DNA of 64,000 nucleotides from Struthio camelus. Lineage: Eukaryota > Chordata > Aves > Struthioniformes > Struthionidae. Made by a program: the position numbers and the translations under genes. Under the pieces are notes generated by a model that had not been told where the DNA came from, made no database searches, and saw only the letters and a program-made list of their open reading frames with translations. This document shows positions 33,747-44,905 of the stretch, one piece after another. Numbering within the stretch: the first letter of the stretch is position 1; the number at the start of each line of letters is the position of its first letter. The stretch is taken from assembly GCF_040807025.1 (NCBI RefSeq), contig NC_090943.1:560501-624500 (forward strand), given 5' to 3'.

Positions 33747-35250
33747 CTGGGGCTGCTTTTGAACAAGGCCGGGGAGTTTGCCTGCACGTGAAGGGGCCCT
33801 AAGGGCTGCAGCGGGACATGAGGGGGGTCTTGTCCTGCTGGCTGCCAGAAGTGACCTTCCCTGGTATTTGATGCATCCTTACAGGGCCTTGGTGCAGTGC
33901 AAGTTCAGGACCTCTGAGCCTTGCTCTCCTCATCACCTTCAGACCTCTAAGAAATCCCTCCAGGGCATTCTCCCATTTACCTCATCCCCCCACACTTGCC
34001 CTGCCCCATGCATGCCCAGGAGGCAGTGTTCTCCCAGGAGCTCTCAAAGAGTTGTCCAGGGTTGTCTTGTTGTCATTGTTTATATTTAAAGCCATAAGAG
34101 ATTTATGTGAGTGTGGAGTCTGATCTTTTGCAGCAAAGGTGGAAAGACCTGGTCTTGTTCGGAGTCCCCGACCAGCTGCACTTAAGGGAGGGCAGCCCAA
34201 TGGTTAGAGCACTGCGCTAGGCCTTGACAGTGGGGCCGTGTCCCTTCTGCCCAGGCAGCTTTTGGCCCTTGGCTTTCCCCTTAGGAGGGGTACCTTCTCC
34301 TCCCCCCCTCCTGGCTGCTGGAGGGCAGGAGGTGGGCTGGGTGACTGGGCGGCACCCAGGGCTCCTGGAGCGGCCTGTTCCCCTGCGGCTCTGAGCAGTG
34401 TCCTGCCCCGTGACGTCTCCCCCGAGCAGTGCTGTGTGCGTGGGGAGGCTCCTTCGGCTGCCACGCGTGGGCCCTCCGCGGCCAAGGCGTTCGTGTCCGG
34501 GGGCTCCTGCGGCCACTTCATGTGCAAGATCAGAGCTTGTCCTATCCCTGTACCATCCCTGCAGATGCTTCATGTGCGGGGTCAGAGCCTGTCCTTGTCC
34601 CTGCCGAGGGGATGGCCCTGCCTGCGGTGCTGATCCGGCTGCCCTGCTCTTGCCGTGTCGGGTTTGGCTGGGGCAGCTGGGCAGAGCCGGGTGCCGGGAG
34701 GGTGCAGAGCAGAGCTCGGGACCCGGCCCTGCTCCCTTCTGCCCAGCCACCTCCCAGTCCCTGGTGCCTTGTGGCCCTGCTGCCGGGGGAGGCCAGGAAG
34801 AGCCCCGCAGGGGAGCCAGCAGGTCTTCAGGCTCACCCTTCCCGGGCGCCTGCCTGGCCGGGAGCGAGGGCTGCCCGGGAGCGGGGTCCCTGCACTGCCC
34901 TCGGCCCCCCGCACCGGGACGCGGGGGCCGGCAGCGCTCTCCAGCCCGCCTCGGCACGGGCAGCGGGGCCGGGCTCTGCTGCTGCTGCCCGAGCCCCGGC
35001 GGCACCGGCAGCGGGGCAGGAGCGGCCAGGGACCCCCCGCCGCTCCGGGGAAGGGCCAACCCCGGTGTGCCGGTGCGGGAGCTCCCGGTGCCCCCCACCG
35101 CGCCCCGGGTTTCTGCCCCGCTCCCTCACTGCCTGCGAGCGACGCTGCTCCCGGCGGGCAGCCGGGCCCCGCCGCCCCTCACCGCGGCGTCGCCCCTGCA
35201 GCATCCCGCCCGCGCCAGTGCGGGGCCGGGCGGCTGTAGCCCTCCCGGCC
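33747..35250. other. Intergenic DNA between genes B and C
   Basis: No coding exon recognised. GGCAGCCCAATGGTTAGAGC near 34190 looks like the head of a tRNA-derived SINE, but I see no matching body. GC and CpG density rise steeply from about 34850 towards the gene C promoter. Confidence 0.45.
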
Positions 35251-35256
35251 CGGCGG

Positions 35257-35275
35257 ACTACAGCTCCCACAATGC
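35257..35275 (+). promoter_or_regulatory. ZNF143/THAP11-type SBS motif, gene C promoter
   Basis: ACTACAGCTCCCACAATGC fits the SBS pattern ACTACA-NN-TCCCA-NN-ATGC, bound in vertebrate promoters by ZNF143 and THAP11. It lies about 225 bases upstream of the proposed start codon. A YY1-like CGGCGGCCATC follows 84 bases further on, and the same pair occurs at gene D with almost the same spacing. Confidence 0.75.
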
Positions 35276-35505
35276 CTCGGCGGCCGAGCGAGCGCTTTGT
35301 CTTTTCGCCCGTCTGCGGTCTGCGGGAGAAGGTCCCGGGGCGGCGGCCATCGGGCGGAGCGGCCGCTGCCGGGCGCCGTCCATGCCGCGCCGGGGCGGGC
35401 GAGGGAGCGCGGGGCGGCCCCTTCCCCTGCCCGGGCCGCCGCTGCCCCGGCCGCCGCCCCCCCCGCCCGGCCCCCCCCGCCATGCCCCGCACGGGCGGCG
35501 CCCAG
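35276..35505 (+). promoter_or_regulatory. CpG-island core of gene C
   Basis: Contains TTTGTCTTTTCGCCC, a YY1-like site at 35341, long C-runs, and the first coding exon at its right end. An ATG at 35272, inside the SBS, reads in frame to the exon-1 donor and would add 70 residues if transcription began upstream. An ATG at 35382 is out of frame with the KRAB exon and would compete if included in the mRNA. Confidence 0.55.
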
Positions 35506-38500
35506 GTGAGAGCGGCCGGGGGCGGCGGGCACGGGGCGGCGGGCGGTGCGGGGCCGGGGGCTGCGGGTGGTGCGGGGCGGGCGGTGCGGGGCTGCAGGCG
35601 TGGAGGTGCCGGCGGTGCGGGGCCGGGGGCTGCGGGCGGTGCGGGGCTGCAGGCGTGGAGGTGCCGGCGGTGCGGGGCCGGGGGCTGCGGGCGGTGCGGG
35701 GCTGCAGGCGTGGAGGTGCCGGCGGTGCGGGGCTGGGGGCTGCGAGTGGTGCGGGGCGGGTGGTGCGGGGCTGCAGGCGTGGAGGTGCTGGCGGTGCGGG
35801 GCCGGGGGCTGCGGGTGGTGCGGGGCTGCAGGCGTGGAGGTGCCGGCGGTGCGGGGCCGGGGGCTGCGGGCGGTGCGGGGCTGCAGGCGTGGAGGTGCCG
35901 GCGGTGCGGGGCCGGGGGCTGCGGGCGGTGCGGGGCTGCAGGCGTGGAGGTGCCGGCGGTGCGGGGCCGGGGGCTGCGGGCGGTGCGGGGCTGCAGGCGT
36001 GGAGGTGCCGGCGGTGCGGGGCTGGGGGCTGCGAGTGGTGCGGGGCGGGTGGTGCGGGGCTGCAGGCGTGGAGGTGCTGGCGGTGCGGGGCCGGGGGCTG
36101 CGGGTGGTGCGGGGCTGCAGGCGTGGAGGTGCCGGCGGTGCGGGGCCGGGGGCTGCGGGCGGTGCGGGGCTGCAGGCGTGGAGGTGCCGGCGGTGCGGGG
36201 CCGGGGGCTGCGGGCGGTGCGGGGCTGCAGGCGTGGAGGTGCCGGCGGTGCGGGGCCGGGGGCTGCGGGCGGTGCGGGGCTGCAGGCGTGGAGGTGCCGG
36301 CGGTGCGGGGCCGGGGGCTGCGGGTGGTGCGGGGCTGCAGGCGTGGAGGTGCCGGCGGTGCGGGGCTGGGGGCTGCGAGTGGTGCGGGGCGGGCGGTGCG
36401 GGGCTGCAGGCGTGGAAGTGCCGGCGGTGCGGGGCCGGGGGCTGCGGGTGGTGCGGGGCTGCAGGCGTGGAGGTGCTGGCGGTGCGGGGCCGGGGGCTGC
36501 GGGTGGTGCGGGGCTGCAGGCGTGGAGGTGCCGGCGGTGCGGGGCCGGGGGCTGCGGGCGGTGCGGGGCTGCAGGCGTGGAGGTGCCGGCGGTGCGGGGC
36601 CGGGGGCTGCGGGCGGTGCGGGGCTGCAGGCGTGGAGGTGCCGGCGGTGCGGGGCTGGGGGCTGCGAGTGGTGCGGGGCGGGCGGTGCGGGGCTGCAGGC
36701 GTGGAAGTGCCGGCGGTGCGGGGCCGGGGGCTGCGGGCGGTGCGGGGCTGCAGGCGTGGAGGTGCTGGCGGTGCGGGGCCGGGGGCTGCGGGTGGTGCGG
36801 GGCTGCAGGCGTGGAGGTGCCGGCGGTGCGGGGCCGGGGGCTGCGGGTGGTGCGGGGCTGCAGGCGTGGAGGTGCTGGCGGTGCGGGGCCGGGGGCTGCG
36901 GGCGGTGCGGGGCTGCAGGCGTGGAGGTGCCGGCGGTGCGGGGCCGGGGGCTGCGGGCGGTGCGGGGCTGCAGGCGTGGAGGTGCCGGCGGTGCGGGGCC
37001 GGGGGCTGCGGGCGGTGCGGGGCTGCAGGCGTGGAGGTGCCGGCGGTGCGGGGCCGGGGGCTGCGGGCGGTGCGGGGCTGCAGGCGTGGAGGTGCCGGCG
37101 GTGCGGGGCCGGGGGCTGCGGGCGGTGCGGGGCTGCAGGCGTGGAAGTGCCGGCGGTGCGGGGCCGGGGGCTGCGGGCGGTGCGGGGCTGCAGGCGTGGA
37201 GGTGCCGGCGGTGCGGGGCTGGGGGCTGCGAGTGGTGCGGGGCGGGTGGTGCGGGGCTGCAGGCGTGGAGGTGCCGGCGGTGCGGGGCCGGGGGCGGCGG
37301 GTGGTGCGGGGCTGCAGGCGTGGAGGTGCCGGCGGTGCGGAGCCAGGGGCTGCGGGTGGTGCGGGGCTGCAGGCGTGGAGGTGCCGGCGGTGCGGGGCCG
37401 GGGGCTGCGGGTGGTGCGGGGCGGGCGGTGCGGGGCTGCAGGCGTGGAAGTGCCGGCGGTGCGGGGCCGGGGGCTGCGGGTGGTGCGGGGCTGCAGGCGT
37501 GGAGGTGCTGGCGGTGCGGGGCCGGGGGCTGCGGGTGGTGCGGGGCGGGCGGTGCGGGGCTGCAGGCGTGGAGGTGCTGGCGGTGCGGGGTGGGCAGTGC
37601 GGGGCCAGGGGCTGGCGGCGGTGTGGGGCCGGGGGCTGCGGGTGGTGCGGGGCTGCAGGCGTGGAGGTGCCGGCGGTGCGGGGTGGGCAGTGCGGGGCCA
37701 GGGGCTGGCGGCGGTGTGGGGCCGGGGGTGGTGGGCGCGAAGGTGCCGGCGGTGCAGGCTGGGGCTGCGGGCACAGAGGTGCCCGTAGACCCCCCGGCGC
37801 TGTCCTCTCCGCACTGCCGGGACCGCAGCTCTGCCCCTCCGTGCCCGCAGCCCCCGGCCCCGCATCGCCCGCCCCTCCGTGCCCGCAGCCCCCGGCCGCG
37901 GCTCGGGGCTGCCGATCCCTCCCCGTCGGTTCGCCCGGCTCGGCGGGCGCTCTGGGGCTCGGCAGGCAGCGTGAAGCGGCGGGGCAGCTCCCGGGGCCGG
38001 CGGAGATGGGAAGGTCCCGTGAAACGAGCCCGTTCATCCCTCCTGTATATGTCTTCAGAGCCCCGGAGGGTTTTGTGTGGCCGAGCTGGTTTTGCCCCGC
38101 AGCACGGCCCGGGGGAGCATAGCGGCTGGGACAGCCAGGGTGCACTGAGAGACGGGTCTGGGCACCCGCCACCCCAAACCAGCCAGCCCTCGAGGGGGCC
38201 GTGCCATAGGGCTGTGAGCAGGGGTCCCCGGGGCTCGCTGCCCCTCTAGGCTGGTCTCCGCCGGGTGCAGCTCTCCGGCCGGGGGGGCGCTGAGCAGGGA
38301 CCCTTTGCTCTTGCAGGTCCCGGTGACGTTTGAGGACGTGGCCATCTACTTCCCCCCGGAGGAGTGGGCAGAGCTGGCAGAATGGCAGAAGGACCTTTAC
38401 TGGGATGTGATGAGGGAGAATTACGAGCTGGTGGCCTCCCTGGGTGAGAGGGTTTTCCCTGGCTGCCCTCAGAGCCTGCAGGATGGGGTGTTTGCCAGGA

Positions 38501-41225
38501 GGCCTGCTGGGACCGGGGCCGCAGGGAAGGCTGTCAGGAAGCGGGGTGTTGTCTCCTGTGCTCGCAGCTGTCGCTGCTGGTGTGCTTCTGAGACCGAGGA
38601 CAGCTGCGCGCTTTCCGAAGGCTGGCTTTGCCCGGTGGGCACCTCCAGGACGCTGAGACTCCCGAGCCTGGAGGGCAGGAGTTGGAGGAATAGGGCACCG
38701 AGATAAACGTACAGCTGTGTGTGCAGTGTTGAAGCGCTTTGCCGCTTGCCTTGCCAAGGGGAATATCCTGTGTAGGGCCAGGATGCGCCTAGTTCCTAGG
38801 TGAAGGACACTGCGATTCCCTCCCCTAGGAGCAGAAACACCGGGCCCCCAGCTGGATCTTCTCTCCAAGCTGGAGCGAGGGGAAGAACTGCACATTGAGG
38901 ATCTCTTGGGGGAGCTGCGTATGGGAAATCTCTGGGGAGAGCGGCCCGGAGGCCTGGACACCCCCAGCATGGGTGAGTGACCCTGGGAGACCCCTGACAC
39001 TGGTGCAGCGCTGGGGGAGCCGGGTGGGGAGGCAGCCGTCCACGCGCGTGTCCCGCTGTGCTCCCGAGCCGGCTGCGGCCGCTCCCTGCGCTCGGCTGCT
39101 CCGCTCCTGCGGTGACAGGGAGGGCGATTGTCCCCCGCAGGTGCCGGCGTCGCAGGCCCCAAACCCTCGCCGGTGTCTAAGCTGGAGCGAGGGGAAGAAC
39201 GGCGCGGCAGGGACGGCCAGAGCGAGCCGCTCGTCTGCAGTTCTTGCGGGAAGAGGAGGAACGGAGGAATCCTGAACGCCTCCTGCACGGGTGAGTGACT
39301 CCCGCGGAAGTGGCCGTGCAGCGCGGGAAGAGCTGCCAAGGCAGGACCGGCCGCTTTGCCGCGTGCCTTGAGCAAGTCCAGGGCCGTTGCTGGAGCTCGG
39401 CGGTGTGATTCCTGGCGCGTGTCCCCCAGCCCAGCACCGTCTCTGCGGGCGGGTTCACGCCTCAGTGAGGGCATGAGAGCTCTTGTTCAGGATGCCTCAT
39501 CGTGCCAGTTTCCAGAATGAAAGGTGTTAGTGCTGTGGAGCGCAGGAGCAGAAATCCAGCTGGCACTCTCCCATGGAGGACTTCCCTTTCTGAGACAGTC
39601 CTGCCTGCTGCCCAGCCCCTCCTGGGCTTGCTGCATGGCATGTAGGCTCATGTCCTGGCGCTTGCCAGCATGAACTAGAGCAAAGCATGCTTACTGCTCC
39701 AGAGCCGCACTGTCCGCAACTGTAGGGTTGCCCCATGGGGCCCACTCTGCGTCTGCCTGGCCCCTTTCAGGCCATACCCCGTGTTTCTGGAGTACGGACG
39801 CTGCCTTTCTAGGAACTGGCATGTGATGCCTTGTGCTTCCTCCGTGAGCCCTGGGGCCAAAGCAGACTTCAGCAGCTGTGACTTGAGGCTCTCCTGGTCC
39901 TGCCTGCTGCTCACCTCTGTTCTTTCTTGCCGGTGGTCCAAGCCAGGGATCCGCTACACGAGCTGCTCCTGATGGCCAGCCACTTGTTCATGCTGTGGGG
40001 CAGGCGTGCCGAGCGGCGATTCATGGCCTTCCGGGCTTTCCTGAGGTGTCGGCGGGTGCTGAATTGGGAAGACGACGATGACACCTTCATGGCGGACTGG
40101 GAAGACATGATGAACGCTGCCATCGCTGCCCAGTCACCATGCGTTGACCGGCGTTTCTGGAGCAAGAGGACCAGCACGGCGTGGTGGGACCACATCGTGC
40201 TGCAGACCTGGGACGATCAGGAGTGGCTGCAGAACTTCCACATGAGGAAGCAGACCTTCCTGGAGCTCTGTGAGGAGCTCACCCCGGCCCTCCGCCGCCA
40301 GAGCACGCAGTTCAGGGAGCCCATCCCTGTGCAGAAGCGAGTGGCCATTGCTATCTGGAAGCTGGCCACCCCAGGCTGCTACCGCTCTGTGGCTAGCCAG
40401 TTTGGTGTGGGCAAGTCAACAGTGGGGCTGGTGGTGATGGAAGTCTGCGATGCAATCCTTAAGGTAGTTTACCCACGTGTTGTGGCCATGAAGAACATTC
40501 CTGAAATAAGGGCTGCCTTTCAGAAAATGGGTTTCCCAAACTGTGCGGGGGCCATTGATGCAACGCACGTTCCCATAGTTTGTCCTCCGGAAGGAGCCAA
40601 CGAATATGCAAACTGCAACGGGTATTACTCCCTGGTTTTGCAGGGCTTGGTGGACCACCGGGGCAGGTTCATGAACACCAACGTAGGAAGCACTGGCAAG
40701 GTCCATGATGCCAAAGTGCTGATGAGGTCAGGCATATACATGCTTGGACAAGCGGGAACGTTATTCCCTCCCAATGACATTATTATCAATGGTGTGTCAG
40801 TGCCGACGGTTATTTTGGGGGATCCTGCCTATCCCCTCCTGCCGTGGCTGATGACACCTTATCACGGCCACATGAGCCCTGGGAAACGGAAATTCAACGA
40901 AACCCTTGGCAATTGCAGGGTGGTTGTGGAGCACGCCTTCGGCAGGCTGAAGGCACGGTGGCGCTGCCTGCAGAACCGGCTGGATGCCAACGTGGCAAAC
41001 GCCATCCGCATGATCGTGGCCTGCTGCACCCTCCACAACATCTGCGAGGCGAAGGGTGAGTATTTCTGCACAGAGTGGTCCCAGGACACGGATGGTTTGC
41101 TCAACCGGTTCACTCAGCCCGAGAGCGCGCCCATCAACACGAGCACGTGCTCCCGAGAGGCGCGGGAGATCAGGGATGCTATTTGTGCCCATATCCTGGC
41201 CACCCAGGAGGACCCAAAGGAGTGA
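35482..41225 (+). CDS. Gene C: KRAB-PIF/Harbinger transposase fusion
   Basis: Predicted 575 residues from five exons. Exon 1 is 35482-35505 (M-P-R-T-G-G-A-Q; donor GTGAGA; phase 0). Exon 2, 38317-38443, 127 nt, is the KRAB A box ([17 protein letters not shown], ending ELVASLG). Exon 3, 38829-38972, 144 nt, is a B-type box ([14 protein letters not shown]). Exon 4, 39141-39290, 150 nt, is a second B-type box ([16 protein letters not shown]). Exon 5, 39943-41225, is the transposase. Donors are GTGAGA, GTGAGT and GTGAGT. Every junction is in phase (0, 1, 1, 1) and the sum is an exact 576 codons. The exon-5 acceptor, TCTTTCTTGCC followed by GGTGGTCCAAG, is acceptable but not ideal; it is the only one noticed there that keeps phase 1. 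A KRAB effector joined to a Harbinger-type nuclease domain suggests a host regulator made by transposase capture. The A-box MLE position reads MRE. Confidence 0.78.
35545..37760. repeat. 55-bp minisatellite in first intron of gene C
   Basis: About 40 copies over 2.2 kb; GCTGCAGGCGTGGAGGTG landmarks recur every 55 bases (35591, 35646, 35701), with shorter or longer variants. The array starts about 40 bases after the exon-1 donor. The unit has no stop in any frame on either strand, so open frames of more than 1000 codons run through it both ways; they are artefacts. The plus strand is G-rich with GGGGGC runs. Confidence 0.96.
39943..41225 (+). CDS. Gene C terminal exon: Harbinger (HARBI1-like) transposase
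   Basis: About 427 residues of PIF/Harbinger transposase (DDE_Tnp_4 type). An N-terminal part rich in acidic residues (WEDDDDTF) is followed by a helix-turn-helix near residues 275-320 of the fusion ([27 protein letters not shown]). The nuclease motifs are AIDATHVPI with Asp354 (codon 40557), ILGDPAYPL with Asp442 (codon 40821), and [13 protein letters not shown] with Glu478 (codon 40929). All three acidic residues are kept and the frame is clean to the stop. Related autonomous elements need a separate Myb-like partner for DNA binding, and none is seen here. No flanking terminal inverted repeats were noticed, which favours domestication over a recent insertion. Confidence 0.9.
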
Positions 41226-42992
41226 GGAGTCCTGGGGCATGCATTTCTTTCTAGATTTTGGTTTACTGTGGGACCTGCTGTATGCATTTTCTGAACTACT
41301 TTGTATATTATTTAGTTTGAAATAACGTGTAGTGCCTGGGAGGAGGGGACTGCTCAGATTTTTAGGGAATATCGTTACCCGGTTCAAGTTTCTGCCGTGG
41401 AGGAGCCAGTGGCTTTTCTCTCGGGTTCTACATAATACTGTTTTGCCTGTTACCAGGGCAAGCGTTAGGCTCTGTGTGCGCGTTTGAAATCATGGGGCAT
41501 CGTGTCATTTAATTTTCAGACTGACTTGTGTTTTCTCATAGTTTAATAAAATCCTTTTTGCAGAAATGTGGCTGTTTACTTAGACAAGTAATTGCCCTCA
41601 AAGCATTGCATTGTGCTGTCAGGCGCGTTGAGGGGAGCAGGCAGAGCAGTGCAGTGAGACCTGTTGGGAAGCAGTAGGGAGGCATCTTTTGCAAACGGAA
41701 AATTAAAGTGCAGTAGGGGAAGAAAAGCAACTCTTGGGCGGCCTCCGTCCTGTGGCGTTGGCAGTCGGGGAGCGCAGGCGAGGCGGGGGGGTGAATCCTC
41801 GCCCTGCGAGCGCCCGGGCCGGCTCCCTTCCTCTCCTGCTCCCGGAGCTGTGCAAGGAGCCTTGCCTCGTCCATGCCCGCTGCTAGCCTGTGTCCCACGC
41901 TCCTCCGCTCTGCCTCCGAGTTATTTCCCATGCCTTGTTCCCGTTTTCCCTCTCTGCTGTCCTACATAGTGGCTGAGCTTCGGGGCTAGATGGCAGAGTC
42001 CATAGAGGCAGAGCTGACTGGGTAAATTAAATGCTTCCACGTGAGAAGCAATTTGCAACCCTTTGTCATTTGTGACACTAGCTTGTTGCCACTTGCAAAG
42101 CTGGCTTCTCGGATGCCGCAAGTGCGGAGCAGCTGTAAACACCAAAGTCATTTGGCGCAGCCTTATAAAAGTTTCACAGTGACTCAAAATTGAACTGGCT
42201 GCCCGTGACGGGGTGTGACTGGAGTCCTACCACGGCCTCTGCGGCTAGTGTCGGACTCTGACCTTCCCTGCAGCTGGGCAATGTTCAGGAGATGCAAGTA
42301 TTTCAGAAATACCGTGGTGCAGGGCGGGTGGTGTGTCGGAGCAGAGGCAGGACTCCAGCGACGTGTCTGGGGGCTGCTTTCTTGGTGGCACAGGGTCAGT
42401 GAGCGGAAGCATCCGGCCAGTCATAGCGGTGGTTCAGCAGAGCTCGCTCAGCGCCTGGCCGGGGTTTCCTCTGAGCGACTGTGCCAGCATCACCCGTGGA
42501 GAGAGGAGAGGATGGGAAGAAGATCAAGCGCCCATTGCGGTGAGCGGTGGATGCTCAACGCTGTCCTGCTCCCCATCGCAAGCACAAGCGTCCGTGAATG
42601 GAGAGAAAGCGGGTGTGAAAACCAGCAGGGACTGGTGTGCAGAAGGCATAGCAGGTTAGAGGGGGCTGGCAGAACGCCGCGGGCTATTTGAGCAACTGAG
42701 GAGCTGCGGTGCTCGCAGGAGCCTTGCGCTCTGGCAGGCTGCCGTCCTGGTGTGCCAGTGCGGGGAAGGTGTTTGCACAGTGAGAGGCCAAACGCTTCGT
42801 CCGCCTCTCCCGGCGCATGGCCCATCTCCCGGCAGGCAGCGCCCCGGCCGTACGGCGATGCACCGGGACAGCTGCGCTCCGCTTTAAGGCCGAGGGCAAA
42901 CGCTCAGTCGCACCCGAAACGTGGAGCCTGTGCAGCGTGCCTGAGAAACCTGCAGCAGGATGCTCTTCTTGGCCCTGATGCAGGACATGCAG
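41226..42992. other. 3' UTR of gene C and intergenic DNA
   Basis: A canonical AATAAA at 41545-41550, about 320 bases after the stop, gives a plausible short 3' UTR. The rest shows no recognised gene. Confidence 0.5.
41545..41550 (+). terminator. Poly(A) signal of gene C
   Basis: AATAAA in GTTTAATAAAATCC, about 320 bases after the stop codon in AT-richer sequence. The position is typical of a vertebrate 3' UTR end. Confidence 0.6.
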
Positions 42993-44905
42993 ATCACAGA
43001 ATCACAGAATCGTTTAGGTTGGAAGGGACCTCTGGAGATCATCTAGTCCAACCTCCCTGCTCAAGCAGGGTCCTCTAGAGCAGATTGCCCAGGATCACAT
43101 CCAGGCGGGTTTTGAATATCTCCAGCGAAGGAGACTCTACCACCTCTCTGGGCAACCTGTTCCAATGCTCTGTCACCCTCACAGTCAAGAAGTTTTTTCT
43201 CAGGTTCAGATGGAACTTCCTGTGCTTCAGTTTCTGCCCGTTGCCTCTTGTCCTGTTGCTGGGCACCATGGAGAAGAGGCTGGCCTCATCCTCTTGACAC
43301 CCCCCCTTCAGATACTTGTACACGTTGATGAGATCCCCTCTCAATCTTCTCTTCTCCAGGCTGAACAGGCCCAGCTCTTGCGGTCTTTCTTCCTAGGAGA
43401 GGTGCTCCAGCCCTCTAATCATCTTGGTAGCCCTCCGCTGGACTCTCTCCAGGAGTGCCAGGTCTCTCTTGTACTGGGGAGCCCAGAACCGGACACAGTA
43501 CTCCAGGTGAGGCCTCCCCAGGGCTGAGGAGAGGGGCAGGATCACCTCCCTCCACCTGCTGGCAACACTCTTCCTAATGCACCCCAGGATCCCATTGGCC
43601 TTCTTGGCCCCAAGGGCACACTGCTGGCTCACGTTTAACTTGTTGTTCACCAGCACTCCCAGGTCCTTCTCTGCAGAGCTGCTTTGCAGCAGGTCAACCC
43701 CCAGCCTGTACTAGTGCATGGGATTATTCCTGCCTAGGTGCAGGACCTTGCACTTGCCTTTGTTGAACATCATGAGGTTCCTCTCTGCCCACCTCTCCAG
43801 CCTGTCCAGGTCCCTCTGCATGGCAGCACAGCCCTCTGGTGTGTCAGCCTCTCCCCCCAGCTTAGTATCCTCAGCAAACTTGCTGAGGGTGCACTCTGTG
43901 CCTTCCTCCAGGTCATTGATGAATATATTGAACAAGACTGGACCCAGGACTGACCCCTGGGGGACACCACTAACTACAGGCCTCCAACTTGACTCTGCGC
44001 CACTCACCACAACCCTCTGAGCTCGGCCATCCAGCCAGTTCTCAAGCCACCTCACTGTCCACTCATCCAGCCTGCACTTCCTGAGCTTATCTAGGAGGAT
44101 GTGATGGGAGACAGTGTCAAAAGCCTTGCTGAAGTCCAGGGAGACAACACCCACTGCTCTCCCCTCCTCTACCCAGGCAGTCATCCCATCATAGAAAGCT
44201 ATCAGATTGGTCAAGCATGATTTCCCTTTGGTGAATCCATGCTGACTACTCCTGATCACCTTCTTGTCCTCCAGATGCTTAGTGAGGACCTTCAGGATGA
44301 GCTGTTCCATCACCTTTCCAGGGATGGAGGTGAGGCTGACAGGCTTGTAGTTTCCTGGCTCCTCCTTCTTGCCCTTTTTGAAGACTGGGGTGACATGGTC
44401 TTTCTTCCAGTCCTCAGGCACCTCTCCTGATCTCCAGGACCTTTCCAAGATGATGGAGAGTGGCCTAGCGATAACATCCACCAGCTCCCTCAGCACTCGT
44501 GGGTGCATCCCATCGGGGCCCATGGATTTATGGAGGTCAAGTCTGGACAAAAGATCTCTAACCTGATCCTCCTCCAGCAAGGGAGAGTCTTCCTTTCTCC
44601 AGACTTCTTCTCTTGTCCCCAAGGTCTGGAATTCCTCAGGACTGGCCTTAGCAGTGAAGACTGCAGCAAAGAAGGCATTCAATAACTCTGCCTTCTCTGT
44701 ATCCCTCATCACCAGGGCACCCGCCCCATTCAGCAGCGGGCCGACATTGTCCCTAGTCTTCCTTTTGCTCTGGATGTGTTTGAAGAACCCCTTCTTGTTG
44801 TCCTTGACATCCCTTGCCAGATTGAATTCCAACTGGGCCTGAGGCTTCCTTGTCGCATCCCTGCATACTCTGACAACGTCCCTGTATTCCTCCCCACATA
44901 AACAT
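42993..44905 (-). mobile_element. Long CR1 LINE copy, 5' truncated
   Basis: Minus-strand CR1 of about 1.9 kb. Its 3' end is at 42993, shown by tandem TCACAGAA octamers (ATTCTGTGA on the sense strand) and the GATCATCTAGTCCAACC block. A 400-residue open frame (43711-44913) carries reverse-transcriptase blocks [27 protein letters not shown] and [12 protein letters not shown]. The catalytic box reads FAEDTKLGG instead of the expected F-A-D-D, so the first of the two catalytic Asp residues is lost. A stop follows NNPMH at 43711; the remaining C-terminus ([24 protein letters not shown]) continues in another frame. The 5' end is truncated near 44905. It is inactive but younger than the other copies here. 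Confidence 0.95.

Noticed and set aside
34185-34230. tRNA gene or tRNA-derived SINE
   Set aside because: Only a short box-A-like stretch is present; no cloverleaf, box B or SINE body could be found.
34398-39474. Open frames of more than 1000 codons on both strands
   Set aside because: They run through the 55-bp minisatellite, whose unit has no stop in any frame; composition is low complexity and they overlap real splice sites of gene C.
39943-41225. Autonomous Harbinger transposon rather than a captured exon
   Set aside because: No terminal inverted repeats or target-site duplication noticed nearby, no Myb-like second gene, and the frame matches the upstream KRAB exons in phase. Not fully excluded; see the finding on gene C.
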